DNA of 64,000 bases from Enterococcus villorum (GCF_007990225.1 NZ_BJWF01000001.1:207956-271955); one strand, 5' to 3'; shown: positions 17,961 through 26,961, counted from the first letter of the stretch. The notes: generated by a model not told the origin, from the sequence alone. Numbers and translations: made by a program.

Positions 17961-19070
17961 TTACAAAACATCTCCTATTCTCGTAAATGGAACATCAATT
18001 GATTCTGCCAAAGCTTTAGAGACAACTTTTCCTTTATATAAACTTATTCCTGACAAAAGCGATTCATTTGATTTCAAAGACTCATCAAGTCCTTTTTCAC
18101 TTAGTTCTTTGAGAAATGGAATATTCCCTTTAGCCAAAGCAATCGTAGCTGTTCTCGGTGTCGCACCCGGCATATTTGGTACACCATAATGAATGACGCC
18201 GTGCTTGATATATACCGGATCAGCATGAGTAGTAGGACGATCAAGTGTTTCAATTGTTCCACCTTGATCGATCGAAATATCAATCACAACACTTCCGGGT
18301 TTCATCGTTTTTATCATATATTCTTTGACTAGTTTTGGTGGTTTCGCTCCTGGAATTAATACGGTTGAAATAAAAACATCTGCTTTTTTTATCGCTTCTT
18401 CCAAGTTTGTTGTATTCGATTCAAGAATATCTACGCGATCATTTTTATATTTTGCTTTTAATTGCTTGATTCTTTCTTCACTCACCTCAAGAATTATAAC
18501 TTGACAGCCTAGTCCTACCGCCATATCAGCAGCATTTTCCGCAGCGTTTCCGCCCCCAAGAATGACAACCGTTCCAGGATCAACTCCTTCGATTCCAGGA
18601 AGTAAAATTCCTTCACCACCATGTTGTTTCTCTAAATAATATTGACCTAGATTGACTGCACGTCTTCCAGCAATTGCACTCATCGGTTTTAATAACTTAA
18701 GTACGCCATTCACCGAGATATTTTCTCCTGAAATGGCCGTGATGCCTGCTTCCATCATTTTCTCTACGCAAGTTTTATTTGCTGCTAAATGTAAAAATCC
18801 CCAAATCATTTGTCCTTCTTTAAAATAATGGTACTCGCTTTCCATTGGCTCTTTCACCTTAACAATTAGCTCCGCTTCCCATGCTTGAGCAGTATCCACA
18901 ATCGTTCCGCCAACTTCTTCATATTGTTCATTTGTAAAACCAGAACCAATTCCAGCATTATGATCAATTAAAACTTCATTTCCAGCATTCACTAAGATTT
19001 TCACATTCTCTGGAGTCATCGCTACTCTCGATTCTCCCTGCTTTGGATCTTTAATTACGGCTATTTTCAT
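17961..19070 (-). CDS. ald: Alanine dehydrogenase
   Basis: 369 residues, full length. It is an NAD-dependent enzyme that interconverts L-alanine and pyruvate plus ammonia. The N-terminus (MKIAVIKDPKQGESRVAMTPENV) and catalytic Lys/His region (VKVKEPMESEY, GFLHLAANK) are typical of AlaDH/PNT. The Rossmann motif is GGGNAAENAADMAVGLG (a variant of GxGxxG), and the end is FTRIGDVL. It is the first gene of a two-gene operon with threonine dehydratase. A GGGGAG ribosome site precedes the ATG. A perfect palindrome at 19131-19149 lies about 60 bases upstream. Confidence 0.94.
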   Translation of the reverse strand: MKIAVIKDPKQGESRVAMTPENVKILVNAGNEVLIDHNAGIGSGFTNEQYEEVGGTIVDTAQAWEAELIVKVKEPMESEYHYFKEGQMIWGFLHLAANKTCVEKMMEAGITAISGENISVNGVLKLLKPMSAIAGRRAVNLGQYYLEKQHGGEGILLPGIEGVDPGTVVILGGGNAAENAADMAVGLGCQVIILEVSEERIKQLKAKYKNDRVDILESNTTNLEEAIKKADVFISTVLIPGAKPPKLVKEYMIKTMKPGSVVIDISIDQGGTIETLDRPTTHADPVYIKHGVIHYGVPNMPGATPRTATIALAKGNIPFLKELSEKGLDESLKSNESLLSGISLYKGKVVSKALAESIDVPFTRIGDVL

Positions 19071-19130
19071 TTTTTTCTGCTCCCCTATCTATTTTTTAAA
19101 CAAATTGTGAACTACTTTACTTATCTATGC

Positions 19131-19149
19131 CAAACGTTTTTTACGTTTG
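19131..19149. promoter_or_regulatory. Perfect dyad upstream of ald
   Basis: CAAACGT-TTTTT-ACGTTTG, 7-bp arms with a 5-base spacer, 61 bases upstream of the ald start. It is a candidate operator or attenuator stem for the ald-tdcB operon. No T run follows on the minus strand, which argues against a terminator. Confidence 0.4.
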
Positions 19150-20052
19150 AAGTGAGCGTTTCTTGGAAAGAGAGAGACTTGTAAGTTCATCTTTTACTCA
19201 CAGTGATTTCTCTTGCTGACCAAGCGATCCCCGTCGTTCTTACAGTTCTTGATATTACCTAAAACAATAGTTATATCCGTAAACTTTTAGACAAAATATT
19301 TCCCTTCATTCCTTGATAAGGATAATCAATTTCAGTTATTTGAATAAAAATTTTTCACTTGCTTTTTCTTTTATGTACCAAAAGTTTTACACCCATCCAG
19401 TTCAATAGGTTTACTTTTTTCATGGATGCCACGATCTTTTTTATTTTTAGTAACTATACAAAAAAGAAATAGCAACTATTCAAAAATTCATTATATGTTC
19501 CAAGTGTCAATTTCATTTTTGAAGAGCCTAAACAATTATCACTCCCTTGCACAATTACAAGGTAATTAGACCAATTTAAATAACACAATAAATTATACTC
19601 CACCCCCTTATAAAACGCTTTCAGAAACAGCGAAAAAAATAAGGAAAAAGAACGTCCATCTATTCTAATGCCGATAAAACAAAACAATAGAAAAAATATT
19701 CTCCCAAACAAAATATACGTTACTAGAAGCAATAAGTCAATATAAAATGACAAAACATTCGTTACTTATGATCTTTCAGTTTTATTAAAAAATAGAAATG
19801 CTAAAACATTTGGTGAAAAAATACATGAGTTCAACAATAAATCCATGACACTCACTCATAAAAACATTGTCCTATCTCTTGTTGCACATTATACTAAAAA
19901 ATTAAATATTTTTTATCTAACTATAAAGGAATTTTTTCGGTATCTATCTTTTCTCTTCCTTCATTCACATTCGCAACTGCTCACTCATTTTCGATAGACT
20001 CTCTTTTCTTTTAGTCAATCACTTCAAGCACCGCGAATTTTCCTAAAATAAA
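19150..20052. other. Long AT-rich intergenic region without a supported gene
   Basis: About 900 bases. The only sizeable frame (minus strand, 19454-19753) starts at TTG with no ribosome site and has Phe/Leu-rich content typical of AT-rich noise. I checked for T-box and glycine-riboswitch hallmarks near ald and did not see them. A cre-like TGAAAGCGTTTTAT occurs on the minus strand near 19610-19625. Confidence 0.4.
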
Positions 20053-20091
20053 ATAAGAAAAACTAGAGAGTCATCCACTAGTTTTTCTTAT
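20053..20091 (-). terminator. Terminator of the methyltransferase gene
   Basis: 14-bp stem ATAAGAAAAACTAG / CTAGTTTTTCTTAT with an 11-base loop, 45 bases downstream of the stop at 20137. Confidence 0.8.
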
Positions 20092-20136
20092 ACCAAACAA
20101 TTAACTTTTTTTAATTATATGATATATTTCAACGAA

Positions 20137-20901
20137 CTATTTTTTATTACAAGCGACAAAAACAAAACGATGTTGCAAATTATAAATAAATCCATGGCGT
20201 TTTAATTCTTCATGTAGCATCTTAAGTTCCTTAAAATTTTTTTCAACTGAGAAATTAGAAAATTCCCATGGGATCGTGCGAACATAAAAAATTAAGCCAT
20301 CCATGTCAAAAAAACGCTGATTCAGATAATCTTCCTCACAAAATAAAACTTGAAATTGATTTCTTTCTAGCTCCTCTTTTACTAAAGACAAATGAAAAGA
20401 AAAATGATCTTTTTTAGCTTCTGGTATCAATCTTGAGGCTAAGTTTAGACCATTGAAGTCGCCGACTTGTTGAGAGATAAACAAGCCATTTGATTTCAGT
20501 ACACGTTTCACTTCAGTTACCGAAAATGATTCATGAGAATTAATCACTAGATCAAAAGAATCATCTGCAAAATTCAGTAAATCATCTTCATCAACAAATT
20601 GGACATTCACTCCCAAAGGTTGAAGTTTTTTTAATAATAAATGATAGTTGGGGAGATACCCTTCTGTTACTGCGGTTTTATGATAAGGATGAGCAAATGT
20701 TTGCAATAATTCTCCGCCACCCGTTCCCATATCCAAGAGAACCATCTCCTTTTTTAGATGAGACAAAACCAATTGTTGATAATCCCATGAAGGAGTTTCA
20801 CAAAACCATTTGTTTTCCAGATAAGAAAAATCCCAACCAGAAAAGTTTTTTTGATTTTCTTCACTTTTAAGCCATTCTTTTTTTAAACATTCTTGATCCA
20901 T
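20137..20901 (-). CDS. Class I SAM-dependent methyltransferase
   Basis: 254 residues starting at the ATG after TGGAGCG; an upstream alternative at 20919 lacks a ribosome site. It has a Rossmann-fold methyltransferase core: motif I VLLDMGTGGGELLQTFA, the acidic end of strand 2 in TEGYLPNY, FDLVINSHESF (post-I/motif IV) and VKRVLKSNGLFISQQVGDFNG. This group resembles Methyltransf_11/25 small-molecule methylases. The substrate cannot be told. Single-gene unit with its own terminator. Confidence 0.82.
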   Translation of the reverse strand: MDQECLKKEWLKSEENQKNFSGWDFSYLENKWFCETPSWDYQQLVLSHLKKEMVLLDMGTGGGELLQTFAHPYHKTAVTEGYLPNYHLLLKKLQPLGVNVQFVDEDDLLNFADDSFDLVINSHESFSVTEVKRVLKSNGLFISQQVGDFNGLNLASRLIPEAKKDHFSFHLSLVKEELERNQFQVLFCEEDYLNQRFFDMDGLIFYVRTIPWEFSNFSVEKNFKELKMLHEELKRHGFIYNLQHRFVFVACNKK

Positions 20902-21364
20902 TTTTATCGCTCCAGTCAATTTTTTCTAATGAATGACTGCGATACAGTTTATTGGATAATTGCTACTCGATATAGGCTTATCCATTAAACTATATCGAGT
21001 AGCTACCTCGTTCTTTTTTCATCTTCGTTCTCCTATTGTGTGATTAGGCATATTATATCATGAAGACAGAAATTTTAAAACGCTTTCACGAATACTATTA
21101 TTTAATATCATTTCAAAAGGAGTCCATACTTCCTCCTCTATCAGAGATTTCCGTGATTCAGCTCCACAAAAATTTCTTCGTTGTTCTGTGAGATTCATAA
21201 AAATAATACATAAAAATATTGTTTTTTCATTTTAATCAAGAATAGTTCATCTAAAACTTTGAGATAGATTTTTTAGACCTTTATAAATAGAAAATCAGAC
21301 ACAACTTATAGAAAAAAATCTTTCTTTTAGAATATGTATAGGTTGCTTAGCTCTACCGACTTTT
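20902..21364. other. Intergenic region with a 14-bp inverted repeat
   Basis: Perfect inverted repeat GCTACTCGATATAG (20962-20975) / CTATATCGAGTAGC (20990-21003) with a 14-base loop, 60 bases upstream of the methyltransferase start. It has no T run on the minus strand. A cre-like TGAAAGCGTTTTAA on the minus strand lies at about 21074-21087. No gene was found. Confidence 0.5.
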
Positions 21365-21610
21365 TTAATAAATGTCTAAACCATTTCTTGTCCAGCTCAA
21401 TTCCATACTTTCCGTATCCTTTGTTATTCGTTTTTGGGTCTCCATCAACATATTTTCTATTAAATACTTACACTCTCTCATAAGGTTAAACAAAGTATTG
21501 GCACTTTGCTTATAAGGATTATAACCCTGTCTCCCAACGTCAATTATTCTCTCTTGTGTCATTCTCCCACCAACTAAACATTTAGTAAAATTTCTTTTTA
21601 ATATTTTCAT
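21365..21610 (-). CDS. Hypothetical protein, 81 residues
   Basis: The frame starts MKILKRNFTKCLVGG, with an alternative start at the Met of MTQERIIDVGRQGYNPYKQSANTLF. Ribosome sites for both are weak (AGGGTT 10 bases before the first; GGGAG immediately before the second). The composition is protein-like and charged. No family is recognised. It is divergent from the bacteriocin-like gene and opens the accessory patch. Moderate to low certainty that it is expressed. Confidence 0.35.
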   Translation of the reverse strand: MKILKRNFTKCLVGGRMTQERIIDVGRQGYNPYKQSANTLFNLMRECKYLIENMLMETQKRITKDTESMELSWTRNGLDIY

Positions 21611-21766
21611 TAATACAACCCTAACCCTATATTACTCTAAGCGCTTTTACGTATAAACGTACAAACAAACTATTTATTTTACACAACATGCTCGACCATT
21701 AGAAAGGCTTTATATATTGAAAGAAAAAAATAGATATTCAAGTATACTCTGTTGTGCGTATCTTGA

Positions 21767-21807
21767 TAAACGAAAGAGACACAAGCTAACTGTATCTCTT
21801 TCGTTTA
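21767..21807. repeat. Inverted repeat upstream of the bacteriocin-like gene
   Basis: 13-bp perfect arms TAAACGAAAGAGA / TCTCTTTCGTTTA around a 15-base loop. No T tract on either side, so a terminator is doubtful. It lies about 170 bases before the precursor gene. Confidence 0.55.
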
Positions 21808-21978
21808 AAGGATGATTTCTGGGCAATGCATTCTGTTTCTTAAAAGATCAAATGACAACAGGTAATGATTATGACCGCAAAACAACTATTTGTGATTTTT
21901 TTCACTTTTAAAATCAGTTACATGTTATAGTCAATTTGTAAATACATAACTTACAATTTATTTAAAGAGGTGAACATC

Positions 21979-22492
21979 ATGAAAAAAACATTCTTAAAAA
22001 GTTTGCTATTATCAACCTCGTTATTAACTTTGGGCTCAACAACTCTCCCAACTGGAATGGTTTTTGCTAGCGAACAAAATTATCCCCGAAAATTCAAGTT
22101 ATTCTAGCAACGATAATGTGGGTGTATCTATACAAAAAGACGAGAATGGTGATCTTATGGTAGTAAAAGTTGAAACAAAAGCTCGTGCTAATGTTGCAAG
22201 ATGGGGAGCATGGCAATATACTCATATTGCTTTAAGTACTGGCGTAACAGCTGGAGCTATAAATACTGCCTACTCTAAAGGAATTGGTTCTGTTTTAGGT
22301 ATCTTTGGACTGCCTGGCTGGGCAATAGGAAATCTTCTAACTGCAGCTGGTTGGACAAATTATGGTAATTCCCCAGGAAATTCAGTCGCTCGGCTGTGGG
22401 ATAAAAATCATAATGGCTGGGTAGGCTTTTACAAACGAACTGGTTATGATGGAGCTGGAAGAGCTGTGGCCACTGCTTATAAAACAGAGTAA
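21979..22492 (+). pseudogene. Secreted bacteriocin-like precursor, frameshifted near the signal cleavage site
   Basis: AAAGAGGTG precedes an ATG that opens a clear Sec signal peptide (MKKTFLKSLLLSTSLLTL, ending GMVFAS). That frame stops after KFKLF. The rest of the protein continues in the +1 frame from about 22064 (NKIIPENSSYSSNDNVGVSIQ). Total length is one base over a multiple of three, so a single extra base near 22060-22085 (T5 or A4/T2 runs) would explain it. The mature part has a charged leader (KARANVARWGAWQYTH). A Gly/Ala-rich hydrophobic hairpin (TGVTAGAINTAYSKGIGSVLGIFGLPGWAIGN) and a Trp/Gly/Tyr-rich tail follow. This is bacteriocin-like by composition and context; no named class is recognised. 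Intact length would be about 170 residues. Confidence 0.6.
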
Positions 22493-22512
22493 ATAATACA
22501 AAAGGAGAACCT

Positions 22513-22872
22513 ATGAAAGATAAAATAGATTTATTTTACAAAAAACATCCTTATCTCACGCTTTTAATCAATTTGTTGTTAGGTAGTATTATCGGAATTT
22601 CTGTTGAATATTTACTAAATAAAGACTTTATAGGTTCTGGTTTCTATACGGTATTATTTTTAAGTCTTCTTGAAGCTTTTTCAATTTACAGGAAATCAAA
22701 AAAAATAAATAACTTCAAAGTCCCTTTTATTAGAAGGGACTTTGAAGTTGCTTATAGCAGACAGCAAATTATTCTCGATTGGTTATACTTTCTTATTCTA
22801 GTAATTCTGTTTTTTTTAATTTTAGTCCCTCCTGGTAGCCATGAAAGCTTCATTCTCTTTTACTTTGTGTGA
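22513..22872 (+). CDS. Small membrane protein, candidate immunity partner of the bacteriocin-like gene
   Basis: 119 residues with AAAGGAG before the ATG, 20 bases after the precursor's stop, so co-transcription is likely. Hydrophobic segments lie at about 13-31 (YLTLLINLLLGSIIGIS), 42-57 and 88-108 (ILDWLYFLILVILFFLIL), with basic residues between. Size, topology and position match many bacteriocin immunity proteins; function is inference only. Its last codons overlap a decayed minus-strand frame, so the C-terminus may have been formed by a rearrangement. Confidence 0.6.
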   Translation: MKDKIDLFYKKHPYLTLLINLLLGSIIGISVEYLLNKDFIGSGFYTVLFLSLLEAFSIYRKSKKINNFKVPFIRRDFEVAYSRQQIILDWLYFLILVILFFLILVPPGSHESFILFYFV

Positions 22873-23010
22873 GGTATCTTTTTCAGGAACTAAACTGAGA
22901 TCATCCATGTCTTCAGGGAGCTGTAATGCTAGTTCATATCCCGTTTGTAAGTATCTGCTGTTAAAATACTTTAGATAAACCAATGAGATAGCCTTGAATA
23001 TAGTCTTGTT
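22822..23010 (-). pseudogene. Remnant ORF downstream of the MazE-like antitoxin
   Basis: Two minus-strand frames together read KQDYIQGYLIGLSKVF / NSRYLQTGYELALQLPEDMDD and on to ATRRD. They are split by one extra base in GTATTTTAAC (about 22968). No start or ribosome site is evident. The position directly after the antitoxin gene suggests a decayed partner or follow-on gene, but it does not look like MazF. Confidence 0.4.
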
Positions 23011-23295
23011 TCAATTGCCATTTTCGTTTTCTCTTGCGTTTGATCTCTGGCTGTCGCATACATATTCTTGCACAATAGGAAACACTTCCGCTTGCGTAAT
23101 TAAATGGTTCTCAAAATCTTTGAAACTGTCCTCAATCAACTTTCTATCATGTTCCTTGGCGTTTGGTGTAGTGTCAAGAATGAATAAATTCCCCTTTTTT
23201 TCCGCCCGTATAGTATCTCCATTTTTTAAGCCAAGAGAACTTGGTAAAATAATCCCAACACTGTTCCCAATCTTTATTACTTTGATTGATTTCAT
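23011..23295 (-). CDS. AbrB/MazE-type antitoxin-like protein
   Basis: 94 residues with GGGAGG before the ATG. The N-terminal swapped-hairpin DNA-binding motif is clear (IKVIKIGNSVGIILPSSLGLKNGDTI), as in MazE/PemI/AbrB proteins. The C-terminal part (HDRKLIEDSFKDFENHLITQAEV) is the sort of toxin-neutralising tail seen in such antitoxins. The final stretch (CDSQRSNARENENGN) looks frameshifted relative to a normal end. No intact toxin follows; only a broken frame does. Confidence 0.7.
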   Translation of the reverse strand: MKSIKVIKIGNSVGIILPSSLGLKNGDTIRAEKKGNLFILDTTPNAKEHDRKLIEDSFKDFENHLITQAEVFPIVQEYVCDSQRSNARENENGN

Positions 23296-23384
23296 GATTT
23301 CCTCCCTTACTTAAATTCCCCTCAACCAAACATAGCATGTTATAACACTGATAGCAAACAGTCTAAGTGAGTGTTATTATTGAA

Positions 23385-23519
23385 TCAAATAAGTCTTTTA
23401 ACCACATTCGATCCTATTAAATCATTGATAACGATTGGTCTTTGCAACTCTTCCTCTTTCCAATAATGAGGAAATTTTTTCAAAATCTCTTTTACTTGTA
23501 GCATTAATCGAGTATCCAT
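23385..23519 (-). pseudogene. 44-codon ORF resembling the N-terminus of a type III restriction methylase (Mod)
   Basis: ATG preceded by TAGGAG. The product (MDTRLMLQVKEILKKFPHYW, then KEEELQRPIVINDLIGSNVVKRLI) resembles the first residues of type III Mod subunits, recalled as roughly ILKKFPEYW..LQRSKVIEDI. It stops abruptly. If this is right, only the leader of the gene remains; a coincidental small gene is possible. Confidence 0.35.
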
Positions 23520-23922
23520 TTTTCAGCTCCTACTTTTTCTATTCTTTATTATATCAACGTAAATATTAGTCGCAATAAAGATTTTAAAAGGCCATCGTTA
23601 TAGAAGCCAAGAAGAAAATAGAAAATAGAATAAAAAATAACAACAAAAAAGAAGGAAATTAGATTTTTATTTATTTTATAGAGATAATACATAACAGATA
23701 TCAATATAATTCTTTCTTTTTATCCTAGTTTTAAAGTAATTGTTGGAAAAATAAAGATAATTTTGACTGAAAGTAAAAATAGTTAATTGGCTTGAAAAAA
23801 CAAGCAATTAATTATTTTCTAATTTTATCATACTAAAGAACTTTGTCGATTTTTCGAAAAAAAAAGAGATAATCTTTGAACATTTCAGTATATGATCATG
23901 TTATAAGAAAGGAGGCTATTAG
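23520..23922. other. Intergenic region with a promoter for the basic protein gene
   Basis: AT-rich. TTGAAC near 23877 and TTATAA near 23902 form a weak, widely spaced promoter for the next gene. Nothing else was found. Confidence 0.35.
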
Positions 23923-24243
23923 ATGAAACAATTAGTTGCTAACGAAGCCACGCAAAAAGAGCATTCTGACAGTCTAGGCTTTAAGAAAAAAGGTTTTTTT
24001 TCCAGATTACTTCAATACATTACCCGACCAATTAAAACAGTGATTAAGAAATTTTTTTTTAAGAAACCAGCAGAAACCCAGCATGTCCGCACGTCAGAAG
24101 AGAAACATGAACAACGTTCTTCTACAAATATGCAACAAAAACATCTTGATCCTGCAAGATGCATACACACCGCTGCAAAAAGTAACTCTAATAAAAAGAT
24201 CATGAACAAAGAAATAAAAGCTTCTTTATCACGATACCTCTGA
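23923..24243 (+). CDS. Very basic hypothetical protein, 106 residues
   Basis: A strong ribosome site (AAAGGAGG, 8 bases) precedes the ATG, so expression is likely. Residues 20-50 form an amphipathic Lys/Phe-rich stretch (KKKGFFSRLLQYITRPIKTV then IKKFFFKKP). The remainder is a hydrophilic, probably disordered tail rich in Lys, Ser, Gln and His. It has no signal peptide and no recognised family. It could bind membranes or nucleic acid. It lies in the accessory patch. Confidence 0.5.
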   Translation: MKQLVANEATQKEHSDSLGFKKKGFFSRLLQYITRPIKTVIKKFFFKKPAETQHVRTSEEKHEQRSSTNMQQKHLDPARCIHTAAKSNSNKKIMNKEIKASLSRYL

Positions 24244-24680
24244 GATTTTTACACTAGTTTAAACTCTGATTTTTTGATGAAAAGTGAATTATTTTTACCA
24301 TGTCAAACTGTTTTTAATCCTCTGTCATTGAGCGATTGAACTTTTCCCTTCGTTCTTTCATCCATTTGACCTATACATTTTTTTCTGTTGTGTGGAAAAC
24401 ATTCTTACTTATTTTTCTTTATCTACATAGTATCTAAACAACGTTCTGGTGTATCTTAAGTGGCTATTACTATCATTTTCAGCATGAATATCTTTAGCTT
24501 TACGAACCAATACTTTTTGGAGAGCTATCTTTAAGCGTAGCTAGCTTTTTTCTAAAAACTGAAAAAACGGAGCTAGCAGTTTCTGTTGTTTCTACAATAC
24601 TTTTGGTGAAATTTCTCTCGGCTTCTTGATCAAGAACATTTCCTCTGTGAAATCCTCTCATCCAAATTTTTGTAAAACAA
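24244..24680. other. Intergenic region without a supported gene
   Basis: A minus-strand frame (24500-24697) begins inside the terminator hairpin at 24681-24728 and has no ribosome site, so I do not call it. No RNA or repeat was seen. Confidence 0.4.
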
Positions 24681-24728
24681 AAAACACCTTGATTCACTTG
24701 TAGAAAAAGTGAATCAAGATGTTTTTTC
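24681..24728. terminator. Terminator downstream of the metal-sulfur assembly gene
   Basis: 12-bp stem CTTGATTCACTT / AAGTGAATCAAG with an 8-base loop and T/A runs on both sides, 115 bases past the stop at 24844. Confidence 0.85.
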
Positions 24729-24843
24729 TATCTACATTTAATATGGTAATCTTGTTACATTCGTCTGAATATACAAAACATAAAATTCAGCTCAAGCTAC
24801 ATACTAAAAGTATTAATAAACACACTCAGTTAAGTGCCATTCC

Positions 24844-25188
24844 TTAACGAATCCCCAAAGCAATCCGTGCATAACGGCTCATTTTATCGGTTGTCCATGC
24901 GGGATACCAAACGAGTTTTACTTCTGCTTTTGATACTTCTGGTACTTCTTTTAACGCATCGTGGATGGAATCTGTTAAGATATCTGCTAATGGACAGCCC
25001 ATTGTTGTTAAGGTCATTTTAATGACTGTTTCTCCATTTTCTGGATTAAATTCTACTTCATATATTAAACCTAGATTGACGATGTCAATACCTAACTCAG
25101 GATCAATGACCATCTCTAAGGCAGCTAAGATTCGTTCTTTGATTTCTGCTATTTCTTCATCAGACCATTTTTGGTTTGCTTCGTTCAT
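24844..25188 (-). CDS. Metal-sulfur cluster assembly factor (MIP18/DUF59, SufT/PaaD-like)
   Basis: 114 residues from the ATG after AAGGAG. It is a DUF59 domain: ILAALEMVIDPELGIDIVNLGLIY, then the conserved Cys in TTMGCPLADILTDSIHDAL, then VKLVWYPAWTTDKMSRYARI. Family members help mature Fe-S proteins; the Cys in MGCP is the proposed ligand. It is a stand-alone gene here, not in the suf operon. An upstream in-frame ATG at 25224 lacks a ribosome site. Confidence 0.92.
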   Translation of the reverse strand: MNEANQKWSDEEIAEIKERILAALEMVIDPELGIDIVNLGLIYEVEFNPENGETVIKMTLTTMGCPLADILTDSIHDALKEVPEVSKAEVKLVWYPAWTTDKMSRYARIALGIR

Positions 25189-25329
25189 CTTGCAGTACTC
25201 CTTCATGCCAGTTTTGTTTATCATACTCTTTTTTTTACAATTTGTAAATGAGAATCAAAGAGCGCTATTCTCATTTAGAGGCTTTATTTTCTTCCCTTAA
25301 TAATAATCATTTAAATGAACGAACGTTTT

Positions 25330-26262
25330 TTATTTTTTTTGTGACGTTTTCTTTATTTCCGGAAATACTCCCGTTGAACGATAAAGATTTTGTTCAGACT
25401 CATTAGCAAAACGGCCAAAGACTGAATGAGTCGGTAAAATATTAATGAATGCATCTTCATCAATTTCGTGGACAATTTGATCTAAATCATACATTTCATA
25501 ACGGGTAATCACCATCATGATCATTTTTCCTTCTTTTTTTGAATAGCCACCAACTGACGGTAATAAAGTCATTCCACGAATCATCTTTTGAGCAATTGCT
25601 GCTGTGACTTCGTCTGGCTTGACGGTAACAATCATTGCCGTGACTTTTTGATGACTGGTGTGGATCGTATCTACGACTTGTGTCATCGCGTAAATGGAAA
25701 TAATCGTGTACAATGCACTTTCCCAGTTAAAAAGAAAGCCTGCGACTACCACAATTAAACCATTTAGCATTAGCATATAATTGCCGACGGTTTTACCTGT
25801 GGTTTGAGAAAGAACTAAAGAAATGATATCCATCCCACCAGTAGTGAAACCCATTTTCAGTGAAATCCCAACTCCTACACCTAATAGCACACCGCCGACT
25901 AAAGCATTCATTAAGATATTATCGGTTACCTGTCCAGTTGGTAATAATGTAGTGGCGACTGAAACGGCCAACACGTTAACAAAACTTAAAATGGTTGCTC
26001 TTTTCCCTACTTTAAGAAACCCTAAGATAAACACCGGAATGTTTAAAATAAAGATGAAGGCACCTGTGTCCACTTTAATGTGGAACCAGTCAGATAATAG
26101 CGAGGCAATGATCTGGGCAATTCCATTCATCCCGGCAGAAAAAACGTTCGCAGGAATTAAAAAATAATTCAACGCAACCGCTGCAGTCAATCCAGTGACT
26201 AGGATCACCGCAATTTTTTTTAATACTTCGTTTCTTTGATACACTGTCTTGATCTTACTCAC
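25330..26262 (-). CDS. YitT family membrane protein (DUF161/DUF2179)
   Basis: 310 residues from a GTG preceded by AAAGGAAGAGG; a longer TTG-initiated frame to 26292 has no ribosome site. Five or six N-terminal membrane segments (IAVILVTGLTAAVALNYFLI, IASLLSDWF, ATILSFVNVLAVSVATTLLP and others) contain the family's GLTAAVALN and GFTTGGMDIISL motifs. They are followed by a cytosolic DUF2179 domain (VTAMIVTVKPDEVTAAI, GGYSKKEGKMIMMVITRYE). The function is unsettled; a transporter or sensor role has been proposed for the family. Confidence 0.9.
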   Translation of the reverse strand: MSKIKTVYQRNEVLKKIAVILVTGLTAAVALNYFLIPANVFSAGMNGIAQIIASLLSDWFHIKVDTGAFIFILNIPVFILGFLKVGKRATILSFVNVLAVSVATTLLPTGQVTDNILMNALVGGVLLGVGVGISLKMGFTTGGMDIISLVLSQTTGKTVGNYMLMLNGLIVVVAGFLFNWESALYTIISIYAMTQVVDTIHTSHQKVTAMIVTVKPDEVTAAIAQKMIRGMTLLPSVGGYSKKEGKMIMMVITRYEMYDLDQIVHEIDEDAFINILPTHSVFGRFANESEQNLYRSTGVFPEIKKTSQKK

Positions 26263-26420
26263 AAGCACCTCTTCCTTTCGATGTTCGTCCAATTGTAAGA
26301 ATAACAGGTTATGAATTAAATGAAAATACTTGAATCATAAATGAGAATAATTTTAGCAAAGGGACAAACAAATTGTCTCATTATGATACAATAAAAGAAA
26401 AGCAAAAAAGGAGATGTCTT

Positions 26421-26912
26421 ATGGCAAAAGATGCAAGTTTTGATATTGTTTCAGAAGTAACCATTGAAGAAGTCAGAAATGCGATTCAACAAACTGTCAA
26501 GGAGTTGACGAATCGTTTTGATTTTAAAGACTCTACCATTGATATCAAATTCGACAACAATAAATTAACGATTGTCAGTGATGATGACTTTAAAATCGAA
26601 CAAATCAAAGATGTTTTATTTAGTAAATTAAATAAACGCAATGTGCCTATCAAAAATATCCATTTCTCAGAATCTGAACATGCATTAGGTGGGAAAGCCC
26701 GCCAGACAGCAGAACTTATCAATGGTATTGATCGAGAAAACGCTAAAAAAATCACGACTGAAATCAAAAATTCGAAGATAAAAGTAAAAACACAGATTCA
26801 AGAGGATCAAATTCGTGTTACTGGAAAAAATCGTGATGATTTGCAAGCAGTTATTGCTTTGTTAAGAAAAATCGACTTACCCATTGAACTGCAATTTACC
26901 AACTACCGCTAG
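26421..26912 (+). CDS. YajQ family cyclic-di-GMP/nucleotide-binding protein
   Basis: 163 residues from the ATG after AAGGAG (an upstream in-frame ATG is weaker). Typical YajQ features: [21 protein letters not shown] at the start, the pseudo-repeat with [22 protein letters not shown], and the end [12 protein letters not shown]. It is soluble and binds nucleotides; binding of c-di-GMP is known in some Gram-negatives only. It is divergent from yitT and followed by a terminator. Confidence 0.93.
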   Translation: MAKDASFDIVSEVTIEEVRNAIQQTVKELTNRFDFKDSTIDIKFDNNKLTIVSDDDFKIEQIKDVLFSKLNKRNVPIKNIHFSESEHALGGKARQTAELINGIDRENAKKITTEIKNSKIKVKTQIQEDQIRVTGKNRDDLQAVIALLRKIDLPIELQFTNYR

Positions 26913-26961
26913 AATGCTTGAAAATGGCATGTCACATGAATCATTTTGTTTATTTGCAGAT

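Noticed and set aside
19071..19270. Possible riboswitch or T-box in the ald leader
   Set aside because: I looked for the T-box AGGGTGG-type motif and glycine-riboswitch hallmarks and found neither.
19454..19753. 99-codon Phe/Leu-rich minus-strand frame
   Set aside because: TTG start with no ribosome site; hydrophobicity is explained by AT-rich DNA.
24500..24697. 65-codon minus-strand frame
   Set aside because: Its start lies in the terminator hairpin and no ribosome site precedes it.
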